From: Paragordius varius
Taxonomy: Eukaryota; Nematomorpha
Assembly: GCA_964247055.1 (NCBI GenBank)
Contig: OZ176054.1
Coordinates: forward strand, 8,494,001 to 8,558,000
Reading direction: 5' to 3'
DNA: 64,000 bases
This document shows, piece after piece, positions 49,701-63,745 of the stretch (the stretch's first letter is position 1; each line of letters opens with the position of its first letter). The position numbers were made by a program, and so were the translations under genes. Under the pieces are notes generated by a model, which searched no databases, was not told the origin of the DNA, and saw only the letters and a list, made by a program, of their open reading frames with translations.

Positions 49701-50419
49701 GTTTATTATTTTTTCAGTATTATTTTAATTTTAAACAAAATTTTATTTTTTAAAAAATATATTAAAATATAGGTAATTTTTAATCTTAAAAAACGTGTAA
49801 TTTTTTTTAGGGTGAAAAAAATGTTCGGAGTGTGTGTTTGAGGTATAAAGGGTTTATAATAAGGTAAAAAATATTTACTACATAACACAATAACACGTAT
49901 TATTGGTATGTTCTTTGGATTCTTGAATGTAGGTGAAGTTTTGTTAAAATGTTTTTTTATTGATTAAATAATCAAAATCATATATAAATCAAAAATCACT
50001 TTTTAACTATTTACTTTTCAATCACCATATTTATTTTTGCTTAATATTTATTCATCTTATTGTCTAATCACAATAAAAAAAGATATTACTTGAAAGTAGA
50101 TGAGAGCCACACCAGATTCACCACCCTGTTGAAATTTGAATCGGGAGAAGGGTGGTTTGAGCGTTCCAGCCATATTTTGCATATAAATTTTTTCGGTGAC
50201 ATCAATTTGACCCCAATGCGATATCTCAATGTCGCGTTCTAACAAATGTATGACAGGACGTGGTACATCATGCAAGTAATGGACAGTGAAGGGAATCTAT
50301 ACATATATATAAATATATTATAGATGAAAAAAATTTAGGTAATATATTAAAATTTATGGATATTATTTTATACATGATTACGAATAATAAAATAAAGTTG
50401 GGAAAACGTATAAATTTTT

Positions 50420-50467
<48 letters not shown>

Positions 50468-52596
50468 CGATGCAAATTAGTATGACCCATGCTAATTTTG
50501 ATCAAAATAAGTTTGTTAATATTAAAAATTTTTAGGTTTTGCCAATTTTATTTTATCAAAATCAAAAATTGCAATATTATATTATCATCATTCCACTTTA
50601 TTTGACTATTGTTTGTTTAATACAATTTTCCCATTTATCCTTAAAGTCTTTTTTAGTCTTCAAGGTCCGTCCTTTTTTGTCTTAAACTTTAATGTTTGGA
50701 TGTTGGTTTTTATATATTAAACAGACCTTTTCTATTTGATCCATCTATTATTGTATAATGATTATTCCTAAACTTTTCCATATCACTTTATGTCTCTGTA
50801 GAGTCTGAAATTTAATTTTTTTTCTTTGGTAAATATTTTGTGCTGCTTCCTGAATCATAGTTTTGATATTATTCCATTGCGTTTCTAATTTTTGCTCGTC
50901 TTCGCTTTCAAATTTATGAAATAGATAGGGAAATTTTTTTAATTCTGGTTATTAGGAGACTGTATAAAAGTAACTGAAGAACGGAGTGCTATTGAGGACA
51001 AATATATAAGCATTTCAGACTTTAGAGACAAAAAGAATGATCTGGAAAAATACTGGAACGAGCAACACACAATAATCGAGGAATCTAATATAAAAGGCCC
51101 AAGTGCACCTTTGTTTCAAACTATACCAACTAAAATAAAAAGGAAGGATCTTAACGACTGAAAAAGAAATTAAGGATTTTACAATAATATTGGTGACAAA
51201 ATAATATCAGAAACCCTAAAAAATAGCATAATTTATGTAAGAATTAATCGAACCTGGGGTAATACATACTAAAACAAAAGCAAATATCCCTCAAAACAAA
51301 AGATTAAATTTAGAAAATGGGTATAGGACCAGTTTTGACATATGCCACAGTAACTATGGCATTAACACAAACACAAGAGAAACGTTTCATTAGCGCTGAA
51401 AATTATATTATGTCTGATGTTAACGCAACTAAATCTCCAAGATCTACGCAATCACATACAAATAGAGCCAAACAAAGTCATACAATTTTTAAATCTTGAT
51501 AATCCCATCAGAACCTCTTTCGACATCATCCCGCCTGGAAACAATAAGCCCGGTCTCGTTCAACTTGTGTTAAAACGATTGATTTGGATTTCCTATAATT
51601 CAAACTGCTAAAAACATATTGTATTGACACAAAGAGCTGGATAGTTCTTACGATGGTGTACTATCAAAGCTTATTGTTAACAACAAAAACTATGTAGTGC
51701 GCACCCAGATGCAGATAATAGAGTTCTCTACTAATTTTACTTTTATAATTGACCTAGAAATATAATAAAATTCTGAAATTCTAAATTTTTGGGTTAATTA
51801 CAATATTAAAATATAATTAATTCAAAAATTTAAATAAACTTAAAAACAGATTGGTAATTGATTAACTAGCTCTTAAAATAAATAAAAAACAAAGATTAAT
51901 AAAATGATATGCAAATGATTATTATAGCAAGCCTGCATAAATGGTGTTGAATCTTCAAACGGGCCATACGTTAAAGATCTGTATCTTTGAGTCCCTTTCA
52001 TTCCGGGAACTTTATCAGCAATGAATCCAAGTTGGCTCAAAGACTTATCCTTTGCTTCAGTATAACTTTCAATTTTGGTCGTTATGGGGAATTTGACAGT
52101 TGTCGTTTGCGATTTTACAGGATACGAAGTGTCCAAATACATATTATCAGTGTAAAGCAAAAATTGTTTTTCTCCCTGTTTAAGTTCTTTGGGATAGGGT
52201 TCTGTGACCCACGAAACTGTTTTTGATACAAGAGTTAATGGAAATTTTTGATTTTGTAAGTCCAATTCATACATAACAAGAGATTTATCATTCATTAATC
52301 TAAAAATTAATTTAGTGGTACTTTTCATTTTTGTTGAAATTTACTTTGGTTAGTTGATCTCCATTTTTAACCTAAAATATATCATATACTACCTTTAAAT
52401 CAATATAGGCAATTTTATTATGATGATGCAGAGGCAAGGCAAACATATATTTTCCGCATTGTCCGGAACAACTTATGTCTAATGTTGTTTTAATTCTCGT
52501 AAGGCTATCAGAAAGATCTATGCTTCTTTCAACTTTATTAACAGCAAATTCTGAAAATATTTGACCAAAGAGTATTGGGATTAAAAAAATTAACAT
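46728..52596 (-). CDS. RPN1: Ribophorin I, oligosaccharyltransferase subunit 1, 614 aa
   Basis: RPN1 is a core subunit of the ER oligosaccharyltransferase that N-glycosylates nascent proteins. Eleven exons chain in frame: 52596-52393, 52371-52322, 52299-51933, 50296-50090, 49467-49269, 48872-48773, 48447-48273, 47988-47869, 47767-47651, 47565-47437, 46904-46728. The length, 614 aa, is close to human (607). A signal peptide [17 protein letters not shown] starts at residue 1, and that ATG is preferred over an upstream in-frame one because it places the signal at the N-terminus. Lumenal hallmarks are [69 protein letters not shown] and [20 protein letters not shown]. The membrane segment [20 protein letters not shown] lies near residues 447-467, followed by a coiled-coil cytosolic tail. 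Introns 1 and 2 are 21 and 22 nt. Intron 3 (1636 nt) has a GC donor. The rest are 85-622 nt. Confidence 0.95.
49535..49633. repeat. 21-bp minisatellite, nearly five copies, in RPN1 intron 4
   Basis: The unit begins AATTCACCCT and ends GAACAATTCA, 21 bases, with C/T variation in the middle. Because the period is a multiple of three, it produces a repetitive open frame that is not a gene. It follows a TA run at 49502-49524. Confidence 0.9.
50425..50464. repeat. (TA)n microsatellite
   Basis: About 20 uninterrupted TA units inside RPN1 intron 3. Confidence 0.9.
50745..50919 (-). mobile_element. LINE ORF2 remnant in RPN1 intron 3
   Basis: The minus strand keeps an open stretch with [20 protein letters not shown] followed by a basic run. 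This is the W..iK..i.eAA pattern found in LINE ORF2 proteins between the endonuclease and the reverse transcriptase. The frame ends at TAA after about 58 codons and no reverse-transcriptase motif follows, so it is a truncated remnant. Confidence 0.4.
50930..51625 (+). other. Degenerate coding-like fragments in RPN1 intron 3
   Basis: The plus strand shows several protein-like pieces in different frames: [20 protein letters not shown] near 51010, and [20 protein letters not shown] near 51510. They do not belong to RPN1 (opposite strand, no homology). They look like eroded transposon coding sequence of a class I cannot name. Confidence 0.35.
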
Positions 52597-55500
52597 GTTA
52601 AAAACGTGTTGAAAGCCACTTGAAGCAGAGAAAAACTGATGTTCAAATTTCAATTCTTGAATATTTATATTAATTTTTTTACTAATTTTCTTAAATATAA
52701 AAATATAGTAATATGTTAAATATTTGCTTACATAATACAGTAATCACAATATGAAATATACATATTTTGATAGAAAAATATATTTGAATTATTATAGTGC
52801 TTTGATTTTGGCATTTACGAGAGATTTGAGAGCGTTATTGACACTTTTGTGGTAATGGTTCCACAGAGAATGGCTTGCATTATGTTGAAAGATGATGCAA
52901 GCTAACAGGTTTATTCCAAAAGACATCACTAATAATATATTATAAACTACATATATAAATCAATATTAACAAATTTTTATGTAAACTCCAAAAGTCCGAA
53001 ATTATTTTTTCACTTAAAAGGGCTAGTTCTCTAATAAACACAAAATGACTGAGAGTTTGTGATAAAAAAGCTAAATATATGGTAAATTTTAATATAAAAA
53101 ATTTTTCTTTCAGATTTTGCCTTAAAATATATATTATAGCAAAGATTTTTTGAATCGTGCTTCATACTATTTTGAGGCAAAATGGAAAGCTCTTTATGAA
53201 TTAGAAGAAGACTGTTTAGTTATAATTAAATGATGCTAAACACTTCTATCACCTGATAATTTTAAGTTAAATATTTTTTTAGGTTCTCCTAGATATAAAT
53301 TCTTTTTTACGAAAATTTACCTAAATTTAAAAGCAAACGAGTCAATAATTTAAAATTCTGAGGTGGTAGAAATGTTCTGCATAGTGTCTTTTTTAATAAT
53401 TTAAAGTCTCTTTTACCATTTCCATTTACCTCAAAATAGAATGAGACCTCAATAAAATTTTTCCTAATATATTAAGCAAAATATCTATTTTTTGGAAAAA
53501 AAACTTTTTTTGAATTTTTTACCTTGCACCTTCGGCATTTTTGCTTTTATTTTAGCAGAACTACTTATTTTAGAAAAAAAGGAAAAATTGGGACTTTTGG
53601 AACCCGCAAATATTAAAGCTTTTCGAAATTATATTTCTGATTTTTCAATGTAGTTGATAATATATTTTAGTGATATTTTTTATAATGGAGCATACAAAAT
53701 TTATTTCACAAAATGCACGCGTTTTCCTATTTTTAGATTTTGAGCAGCTACCAAAGTGTAAATATATTTCTCGTATCCCTCGTCCTGATCGATCGAACTA
53801 TATTTATATATATTTCGTCAGAATATATTATTGTAGACACTGTATTGGGCGTTGGAAAAAAATAAAACGAACGGACGTATAAAAAATTATATGTTATATA
53901 TGTTTTTACACACTATTATCTCTTGGGGTAATTTTTATCCAATTTGATTTCAATTGGGAAATCTTAAAAAGTATCTAGATGGTATGCCTTGTTTAGTTTA
54001 GACGCATTAAAGGTAATTTGAAAATCTAAAATTGTAAAAAGTCATAATTCAAATTTTACCTCATATTTTCTTGGATTTATTTAACTTATTACCTTTTAAA
54101 TATACAAATACATTTGCCAGAAAAAACTATGTAAAAATATTACTGTTTTGAAAGTTGTTTGGTGGGTATTAATTTCCATACATTGTTTTCATATAAAAAA
54201 AAATTCACTAACATTTAGAATTCAAAATTTAGATATCTCCAAAACCCCTTTGAAGCAAACAGCTGATTATAAAATAAATATTTATCAAAAATTTGGTGTT
54301 AAAATGTATTAAAGCTTTCTAGATTTAATTATTTACACATATTACCATAATATTTGCCGGTTGTAGTATTCGAAAACTAAAAAAATGGCAGCCAAAATGT
54401 TTAAGATAATTGTTTCTAAATACTTTATATGTGATTTTAATCCTTAGGCAAGAAAATACGCTTATAGGTAATATGCTCAATAAATATTAGCAAAAAACAG
54501 CTTCGGAATCATACCATTTTAACCTAATTTTATATCTGTGTTAATACATCCCAAAAGCTTATATTATTGCTTTTTTACAGATATTTATTATTATTTATTG
54601 TAAAATATTTTATAAATTAGAGACATATAATACTACTGCTACAATATCGTAGAATTAAATTGGGTGTCTTAAGAATAGATAGCATAAGTGTTTTCAGACG
54701 CTTTAATAGAGGAATGAAAGCCTTTTAATTACCTTTCAAACAGGCGTTAAAAGGAAAAATTTAAAATTGTTTTTTATATAAAATAAACGGTGCCCAATGG
54801 TCATTATTATGTTTCTAAAAACCCTTCCTATTTAAATAAATGTCCATAAAAATGATGGTATTCATTGTTAAATGGTTAATTTTGACCAAAAAAGCACAAA
54901 TCCCACATTTATTATAAATAGTGTGTTTAAAACTGTAGAATTAATACAAATCATGGCTGATGCTGTAGCAGTAACCTGTATGTGACCAAATATGGATTTA
55001 CATTCTATGTTTCCATGTATTAACTGTCACTATACAATTTTTTTTCTAACGTTGATCATCCATTTATAAATTATTAATAAATAGTCATTTTATTTTTATA
55101 TAATATTAGGATGGCACGAGATGAGAATGATATAATATGTTTCATTAATAGAGACAATATTAAATCTATGGGCCCAACATTGCTTTTAGAAATTTCTAGT
55201 TAAAACGCCAAAAATTAATACAAATAATGCAACCACTTCACTCCTTATATTATCTAACAAATTGTGCAAATGTATGTCGCGATTATTATTGATATAATAT
55301 GGCACTTAATTTTATTGTGATATAAGATATATAAAAGTACCTCAATGGTTTTTTCAACAAATGATATATGTACATATATATATATATAAATATATCATGA
55401 AATACTTGACTCTTATTTGCACATTATTGAAATATAATGATTTCAGCCTTAAAAAAATTCAAACATGACTTTTTTATCTTTTTATTGTTTTCCATATCCT

Positions 55501-55888
55501 GAATATTTACTATATTTGTTGCCTTAAGGAGCGTAGATAAACTCCCGAAAGGTCAGAAAAATTAGTTTTTCATATTATAGTAACATAAACCATGTCTTGT
55601 GGTGGGTAAAGGTTTGGTAGTAATCACTACTTTAGAGCATTATATTTTTTAATATTGCCAGGAAAGATGATAAACAGAGGTGTGAAAGGCATGGTTGAAA
55701 TTTGTTTTGAGTTTGGTACATTGGGTTATTTTAAAAAATATGCGTTTACCCGGTATTAACCAGCGCGAAGTTAAGAATTTTAGGTTATTGTTTAAAATTA
55801 TTAAATTTAGATTGTCGCATCAAAAATATTTTAACATAATAATAATTTCCAATATCATTAATATATTAACTCTATGTAATAGTCTAAA

Positions 55889-56089
55889 CAGGGATGTTCA
55901 ACACTAATGGCTTCGCTGGCCGTTTTGGCTCAAAAAAATCCGGCTGCAGCGCATTTGAAATATATATAGGCATCTAAAAAGCAAATACAATATTACATTT
56001 TTTTATAGTTCTTGCCAATAGGATAAACTTATTTAGGAATTTAATAAAAATTTTGTGATTTTTTTGCGGGCGGCATGTTGGACTCTCTG
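55889..56089. mobile_element. hAT-like remnant
   Basis: Left end CAGGGATGTTCAACACTAAT with GGCTTCGCTGGCCG just inside. Right end TTGCGGGCGGCATGTTGGAC, then TCTCTG. The pattern CAGGGRTGTYCAAC ... GTTGGAC..YCTG with GC-rich subterminal parts fits a short hAT derivative. No duplication of the flanks is left. Confidence 0.5.
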
Positions 56090-57763
56090 TAAAAAACAAG
56101 ATTTAGTAAAATATTTATTATTGAATAATTAATTTTATTGTTTGTATTGAATTTTATGGGAAAAAACGTCCCCAAAAATTTACTCTCACAAAATGGGAAA
56201 AATAATTATGTGGTTAAATATCGATTAATTTTTTCTATGCAATTATAATAATATATATGTATAGGTGTTGACAATATTATAAGGATGCTTACTTTGGCTA
56301 AAAATTAATAGGTTTAAATTAATTTTAGGGCACAATAAGCCATTACACATCATATATAATATTTTTTAGAAAGCATTATATTTATAAAAGGGCAGATACT
56401 TCCCTAGACACTGTCATAATCTTCTATTAAACAAATTGAGCATTTGTTGCTTTTCTAACAATTTTAAAATACCAGTGTGCTCTTCAATTAAATTTTAACA
56501 TTCCCAAAATTTATTACGTGTAAAATTTATTCTGAAAGAGGTAAATTTTTATGTTATCCATTTATTTGTGCGTAAATTATTGTTAAATATCAGAAATCAT
56601 AACCGAAATTATTACCTTTTAAAAATCCTTTTCAGATCAAAAAATAAAAAACTGTTCTATTCAAAACTGAAATCGCGGTTTTTAATAGTCTTCCAACCTT
56701 CTTCCTTTCCGTGTTAAATAAAAATAAAATATAGTCAACATCATTATTTAAAGGAAAGTTTTATTTAATCATTTTTCAATTTGATTTTCATAATTTCGGT
56801 GTTAAAATAAGTTATTTAAATTTTTTGAAAAAGGATAAAACTAAAATCCAAATTATTTTGGGGCCAATCAACCACTTTTTTGCAAAAATATTATTTTAAT
56901 CATTACCATTTAGCTCGAAGCCGTTTTTTGAAAGAAATATATGTGAAACCTGAATTATAAACATAAAAATAAATGACTAGAATTATGTAAAAATTACCGC
57001 TTTATAGTATTCACCCCATTGCTAGCCAGGAGTTATTTATGTTAAACAGTATTTGACATTATTGCACCTAAAACAACTATCAAGATTTTTTTGTTTAATT
57101 GTTTACATAAATTTTAACATTTAAATCATTGGATAACTGTATGTGTGACTTATATATTGATTTTGGCGGTTAATTTATGTTTTTAACGATATATCCTATC
57201 CCTGTTAGGGTATGCCCACTGTGATCATATTGGTAAAATTTTTAACTTTACTAATTGGAAAAGCATCCAAAACCAAGCGTTTCTAATAGCAATCTATATT
57301 AAAAAATAAGCATCATTAATCTATACCAGTCTCCATCAAAAGCCTGTAAAACAATCATATATGTATATAAGAATACAAAATTAACTTTTCCAAATTCTTA
57401 ATTAAATTTTATTTATTATAACTTTAAATCTAATCCGTTTTATACATATACACATAAATATAATCCAATGTTGGTACCAAATATTGAGGTGTCAAAAATA
57501 CAATTTTTTTTAAATGTATAATATAATGCCATTAGTTTGTTTTACGAGAAAACCCTAAGGTGTTTGTTTTGAAACTAATATTTTTATTTGTAAATAATTT
57601 AAATCGAAAATATTATGGCTACTATGCAATCGAAAATATTGATGTGAATCTCGATTTGGGAATTTATCTGAATTATCAATATTTGGGTTAAGATTAATCT
57701 CTTATTAAGAGAACTTTTATTGGGTCTGTTTTAATAAAGGTAAAGTATGTTTTTTGAATTAAG

Positions 57764-57821
57764 TTTATCAAAGCTGTAACAGTACAGTCAAGGTTCTTTA
57801 CTCAACCGGAAACCAATGCTG
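57764..57821 (+). other. Isolated exon-like piece of unknown origin
   Basis: Between an acceptor-like AAG and a donor-like GGTAAAT the frame reads FIKAVTVQSRFFTQPETNAG. It is more protein-like than its surroundings, but it has no partner exon that I could find and matches no family I know. Confidence 0.15.
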
Positions 57822-60753
57822 GTAAATCATTTAATTAAACATTTTTCTCATTAATTAAATTAATATCATAATACATTTTAAATTTATTTATCTTTTTTAG
57901 TATTGTAAAATGAATATATATAAACATATATAATGAATTTAAATTGAAACAAAACATACAATTTCCAGCCAATAATTTTTCATCTAAATTAGTAGATATA
58001 TTTTCATAATATTTTTTGTTACATTTCCAAAACCAAAGTTATACTTAAATTTTATCCGTAGAAGAAAAATAATTATTTAACAAACAAAACAGATATGTTT
58101 AATAGCAATTGAAGTATTCGGAACTATTGAATCGGATGAAATACCCTATTAAAATTTTTTAATTATCATAATTCCTACTGTTAACATTCTTAATATAAGT
58201 TTTTACTTCCAACAGACGAATAACTTTTAATATATTATTCTCTGAATTAAGATTTATGTTTCTTTAAGAAATTTTGGTACTTTAAACAGCTAACATAGCG
58301 CCCTTCTCGACATATGTCCCGCGTAAAGATTTTAACAATACCAAATAAAATTAAAATTCTATAATTTTGAAAAATATGTTATTCACATAATTGGTAATAA
58401 ACGCTAAAATTTATATCATTTTTCTTCTAAATTATTTTTAAAATATCATGCCTTGTTTTATTCAAAAAAAAGTATATCTGCTACCTCAATTTCTCAAACA
58501 CCATTGATAGTTCGGTAAAGAGTTAAATTCACATTTCTAGGCCATTAAATATTAATTAATTTTTCGATTTAATTTTTATTAAGATATGGCCCGCTGTATT
58601 TTGGGCCAAAAATAGAGCCGATCATAGCATTTGTAATGAACACCACCTGCCTAACCAATTTATACTATAATATTTTAAAAAATCCAAATGCCAATACTAA
58701 AAAATGTAAATTCGATGAACAGAACAACTGTTAAAACGCGTCTTTAATGAGAACAAAATTTCTCTGAATACAGTAACCAGAGTTGTACATTCTGGGAAAA
58801 TAATATGTTCAATAAATATCTCAAATTATATTGATTCCAATTTGATATAGATATACCTATTGATTAATGATTATTTTTACTGTGAGCGTTAGAACACATT
58901 TTCAAAATAAGATTAGTGTAATGAATTTACCATGTTTTCATTCCAAAAACGAGAATTTAAAATTTTATGGCAAGCATATTGTTAATCCCCTTTTAAGTAA
59001 AAATTGATAAAATATGAATAAAAAAATTATTTAAACATAATGTATAATCAAAAACTAAACTAAACATAACTAATCCATACTTCAAGTTATTTTCCATTTT
59101 CTCCTTGATTAGAGGTGTCTATTCATATGCAAGATATATTTCATATTTTCAGCTAATTTTATAATTTTCATAAGTTATATTTTTTTATTATGATTATAAT
59201 AGGAGATAAATTAAAAGGCGAATCGCTAAATTGAATTCGACGGGTAAAAAATATTTTTTGAATGTCATTTTTTTAAACGAACATTTATTGTTTCTATGTT
59301 GGGTTTAGATTTGTAATTAACACGTACGGAACTGGTTAAAAGGGGGAAACTACAGCCAAATTTAGCATAACAATGTTGGTTTTTGAAAGTTTAATGTTTT
59401 TCTGAAATCCGTTCAAGTCACCGGCTTTCTAATATTATTTTCTTTTTTTAGAGTGAGGTTAATTATTGCCATAAAAAAGTTATAGTGAATCTAGTTAAGG
59501 ATGGCAAAACTTTGTTTGGGGTATTATCGTTTATAAGTCCCAAACATATTTAGCGATATAAAATAAATGCGTTTTATGTTTCAAACGCAAGGCACACATA
59601 GAAATATCCTGATAAAATAATTTATAAAATATATATCAAGACTCTCATTTTTGATATTATTACGAATATGGCTCGTAAAGATTCATCTCATAAGGTATGA
59701 ATACACATTCATTCCACAGCTGGATATTTTCCTTCTAAATATAATTTATTATAATCACAAAAGGAAACTTTAACTAATGTGCGCTATATGCGAATTTTCG
59801 ATATCGATAAATAATAAAGTGTAACCATTTTTAAATGTCTAAGCTCCAAAATTAAATTATCAAAATATATATTTTATTGAGATATTATAACAACCGATTT
59901 GATGCACTTATTTGTAAGAATAAATATATAATATAGATTATAAAAAATAAATTTTATCAAGGTATATTTTTGATGGCACAATTATGTGAATCATGTATTA
60001 AAAAAGCATTCAAAGACTTCGTAAATATCAATATGTATCCTGAATCGATAATAAAATACATATATTTTTGGATGTTTTCTAGAAATAAGATGTTTAAAAG
60101 TATATCTATTTAATCATTCAAACCTAAATCCTTAGCGCTTATTATATATTTATTAAATAACCTAACAATAGGTGCATATAAGGTTACAAGCGAAGGTCGA
60201 ATTTGACATAATATTAATTATATTTTTTTAGCATTCATCTTCCTTTGTACCACATCAAATGATTTTTTTGTTAAATACATTTTCAATCAAAATTTTTTTA
60301 GATAAATTAATAGCAATCATATATAACATTGATATAACTACTAAAGTAATTTTAGTAATGATGGGTTATGATGGATATATAATATTAATGGCAGCGGTAT
60401 CAACCAAAAAATTGAAAAAATAATTTGAATCTCTCTTTACAATATATACCTTTTATTACTTATTAGAATTGGTTGTCCAATTAATTTCTATAAATGTTCA
60501 AGCTTTGTTGTACAACTGAATAAAAAACTGATTAGGTCGTTTTATTAATTTTGATAATTTCTCGTAATAATTATGAGATCGAATCATAAAGTTTAATTTT
60601 TTTGTACTTTTTAGTAAGTTTAGATTTTTTTACCTGATTTCATTTATTCTTAGACTCATTGAGAGTTTTTAGAAATTATTGCATTATAATGTCGTTTAAA
60701 ACATAGTATACTTATATAAATATACCCATTTTGTCCGTTTGTCATATAATTTT

Positions 60754-61240
60754 CAGGGGTGTTCAGCACCGATATAACTTGTGCGGCCCACAATGTTGGA
60801 TATTTGCCAAATAAATTTGGTAAAAATATGCCACTTTTAATCCAACCAAGTGAAATTATTATTTCTTAAACAGTTTTTTTATGACTATTTTCAAATTTTG
60901 GCAAAAAATTAGTTAATATTAGTGAAACAAATATTTATATTTTGATCGTTCGTAATTTTTTACACTTTCATGAGAAATCTAAAAAATATTTATTAATGTC
61001 CATATATTTCACTGTGTGCAAAAAATTTTTAATTTTGATTTTCTTTCATTATTTCTAAATGTTCGTCAACAAATAAAAATGTTTGCGCCAAATCGATCCC
61101 TCTTTATAAGTTATTTTATAATTTTTTTTTAAAGACCATCTTTTGCACAGAGTGTTTTGCGACACGTCGAATTTTTCGTCGAAAATGCGGCCAGGCCATT
61201 TGTGTTGGGCAACTACGTTAGAAGTTCTCAATCTGCTCCC
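60754..61240. mobile_element. hAT-like remnant, right boundary uncertain
   Basis: The left end CAGGGGTGTTCAGCACCGAT is followed by TGTGCGGCCCACAATGTTGG. At the right a related GC-rich motif, GCGGCCAGGCCATTTGTGTT, leads to TGCTCCCCTAG. It resembles the other CAGGGGTGT elements in the window but is more eroded. Confidence 0.4.
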
Positions 61241-61678
61241 CTAGAATTATATTTTTCAATTCTTCTATTTTTTTAGATTATATTTCCTATTTAAATATAT
61301 AACTCCACAATTATGGTTGTTGAAATTTTGCATGTAAAACATGTTAAAATCTTATATAATGACTTACTAACTAACATACAGTTCCTCTTGCTGGTACAAA
61401 TAGAAATTATATTGATTATTATTAACAATATATTTAGCCATATCCTTTATCCTAAGATTTGTCATTAATCATAGGTAAGAACGATATCTACCATACTTAT
61501 TTTCTGTGTCATGGTGAATATTTATAATATATAAAACATTTCTAAATTTCCCCGAACAAAACGTGATTTTGGAAAAATGATATTTAAAATATTTTATTTA
61601 ACATATTTAGAAAAAAAAACCATTATTTGATTACATTAAAAAAGTCTGGATTTAAGGAACGGATTATCCCCGAATTAA

Positions 61679-61680
<2 letters not shown>

Positions 61681-61717
<37 letters not shown>
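61681..61717. repeat. (TA)n microsatellite
   Basis: A long TA run, nearly perfect. Confidence 0.88.
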
Positions 61718-61723
<6 letters not shown>

Positions 61724-63745
61724 GTATATATTATTTATTGCGTTATGATATATAGTTATCCTTAATATGTTATTGGTTATTTCTACAACCAACATCATTC
61801 CACCCTGAAGTAAAAAAATGTTTTTAAATATCAAAAGTTTTTTGCTATTGTTTTAGTTTTTATGTAGTTTATGTGATAAAATTTATTTTACCTTTTTCAT
61901 TATGTATTATTCATATTTTAATTTGAGTAAGGCGATGATAGTATGAGTTTACAATGAATATATTGCCAGAATTTCATAGATATACTTTTAATAATTTTCT
62001 GTTAAACGATATTTGAGAAAATTTGAAAACAAACGTCCAACCAAAATTTGAAATTTTAGATTTTATTCTGTAGCATTTACCTTTCCCTCATTTTCAAAAA
62101 TAAAAGTAGTTTAGGATTTGTAATATATCATAATATGTTAATATAATTAATTATAATTATCAAAACGATATAAGGTGATTTTTATAATGATTTAAATTAC
62201 CATATCTTTGGTAAATAAGTTTTATAAAAACATCTTTATTTTTTTGGAGAATTAGTTAATATAGTTTTGTAAACAGGAAATAAAGATGTTCGGTTTATAC
62301 AGCATTAACCTTATTTAAACGGTATTTTAAAAACAACTAGGTAACTTTTAAAAACATATTTATCAACTTTAATTGTTCACATATTTCTATTCATATTAAT
62401 CAGGTGGCTATTAATATTAATAAATCCAATTTGATTCGATTGTATGTTTGATATTAAATAACTGGCTATGGTTACGAATGACTGCAATCATATGTGCTTA
62501 GATCGGCTTTAGTTTTTGTCATTTATATAAAAATATTAGGTTGAACAGGTCAAATTTCGCTTTCTAAACATAATTCAAAAACAAAAACCGATTCTCGGAT
62601 ATTAAAGGTTTATTCTGAAAATAATTACTTTTAATGTGCTCAAGACAATGGGATTAATGACGTTCTATTAAAAAATCAGATAATGTGTGGCAGTCTACAA
62701 ACAAATATAAAAATTTTGAACAAAGGTAAAAATCGATATATAATTTAATTTTAATTATTTTTTATGTTGGTTGAAAAACCGCTAGTTCTTATCCTCCTTT
62801 CCTTGTTCAAAAATAAATTAAAAAAATTAATGAAACAAAAACAATTTTTTTAACATGAATAACAATTATATAATTGAACGTTTTGACAACTGTTGCACTG
62901 CACAAAAATAGCGTGTAAACACTGATTTTCAATAAATTTAAATGTTAATTATTTATAATTAATTTATTTTGTTGAAAAATGAGCCTATGTTTTTTAAAAT
63001 TAATCATTGAAAAATAAAATAATATCTTTTACTGTATTATATCGGCTGGGGAATATTTAAAAAAATTTTTTTATCGAAATTATTTTCTGATCTATGTCGT
63101 TTGATAAATATTTAAACATATTCACAATTTGTACCTGTTAAATTACAAACTTAAGGATGAAATTAATTAGATTTATAGTGTTAACGGGTTGGTATTCGAT
63201 ACGGTTTAAATTAAACTGTAAGGGCTTAAGTTTTATGGAAAAAATGTATGATAATTATTTGGAATCTTAACAGTATTAATCTTGGACATTGTAAAAAACA
63301 GTGGGTTAAGCACTATCGAAATCAATAAATGCAGTCAAACTTAGAAAGATTATTTTTTTACATCCCAATAATTATCTTGGGTTTTTAATGAATTAAAAAA
63401 ACGGTTCTACCCTTAAATAATAATTAACTAGATACAATCGATAATTTAAATGCATATTTTTTTGAAATTATTACATTTAATCAAACATTTTTTCCAAATC
63501 AGATTGTATCTAATTTCTAATCGACTTGAAAATAACCCTAAATCTACCAATATATTTCACGAATAACAGACAAAAGGTATAAAGCGAATAATATTTTACA
63601 AGCTTAGGGAAAATATGCCACAACATTAAAATATCTTTTCATTAGATTTCGTAATATTAGGATCATAAATAATGGATTCAAATCAACATTAAATATGATA
63701 TAATGGCAAAAATTTAGCATAAATATTTGCAAACGTAGTTTTTAC

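Larger units (their letters stand above)
52597..63688. other. 11-kb gene-poor stretch
   Basis: No gene of known family is recognisable on either strand. It contains two probable hAT remnants, a long TA run at 61681-61717 and one exon-like piece at 57764. It may be intergenic, or a very long intron of the minus-strand gene whose possible first exon is at 63746-63907. Confidence 0.45.
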
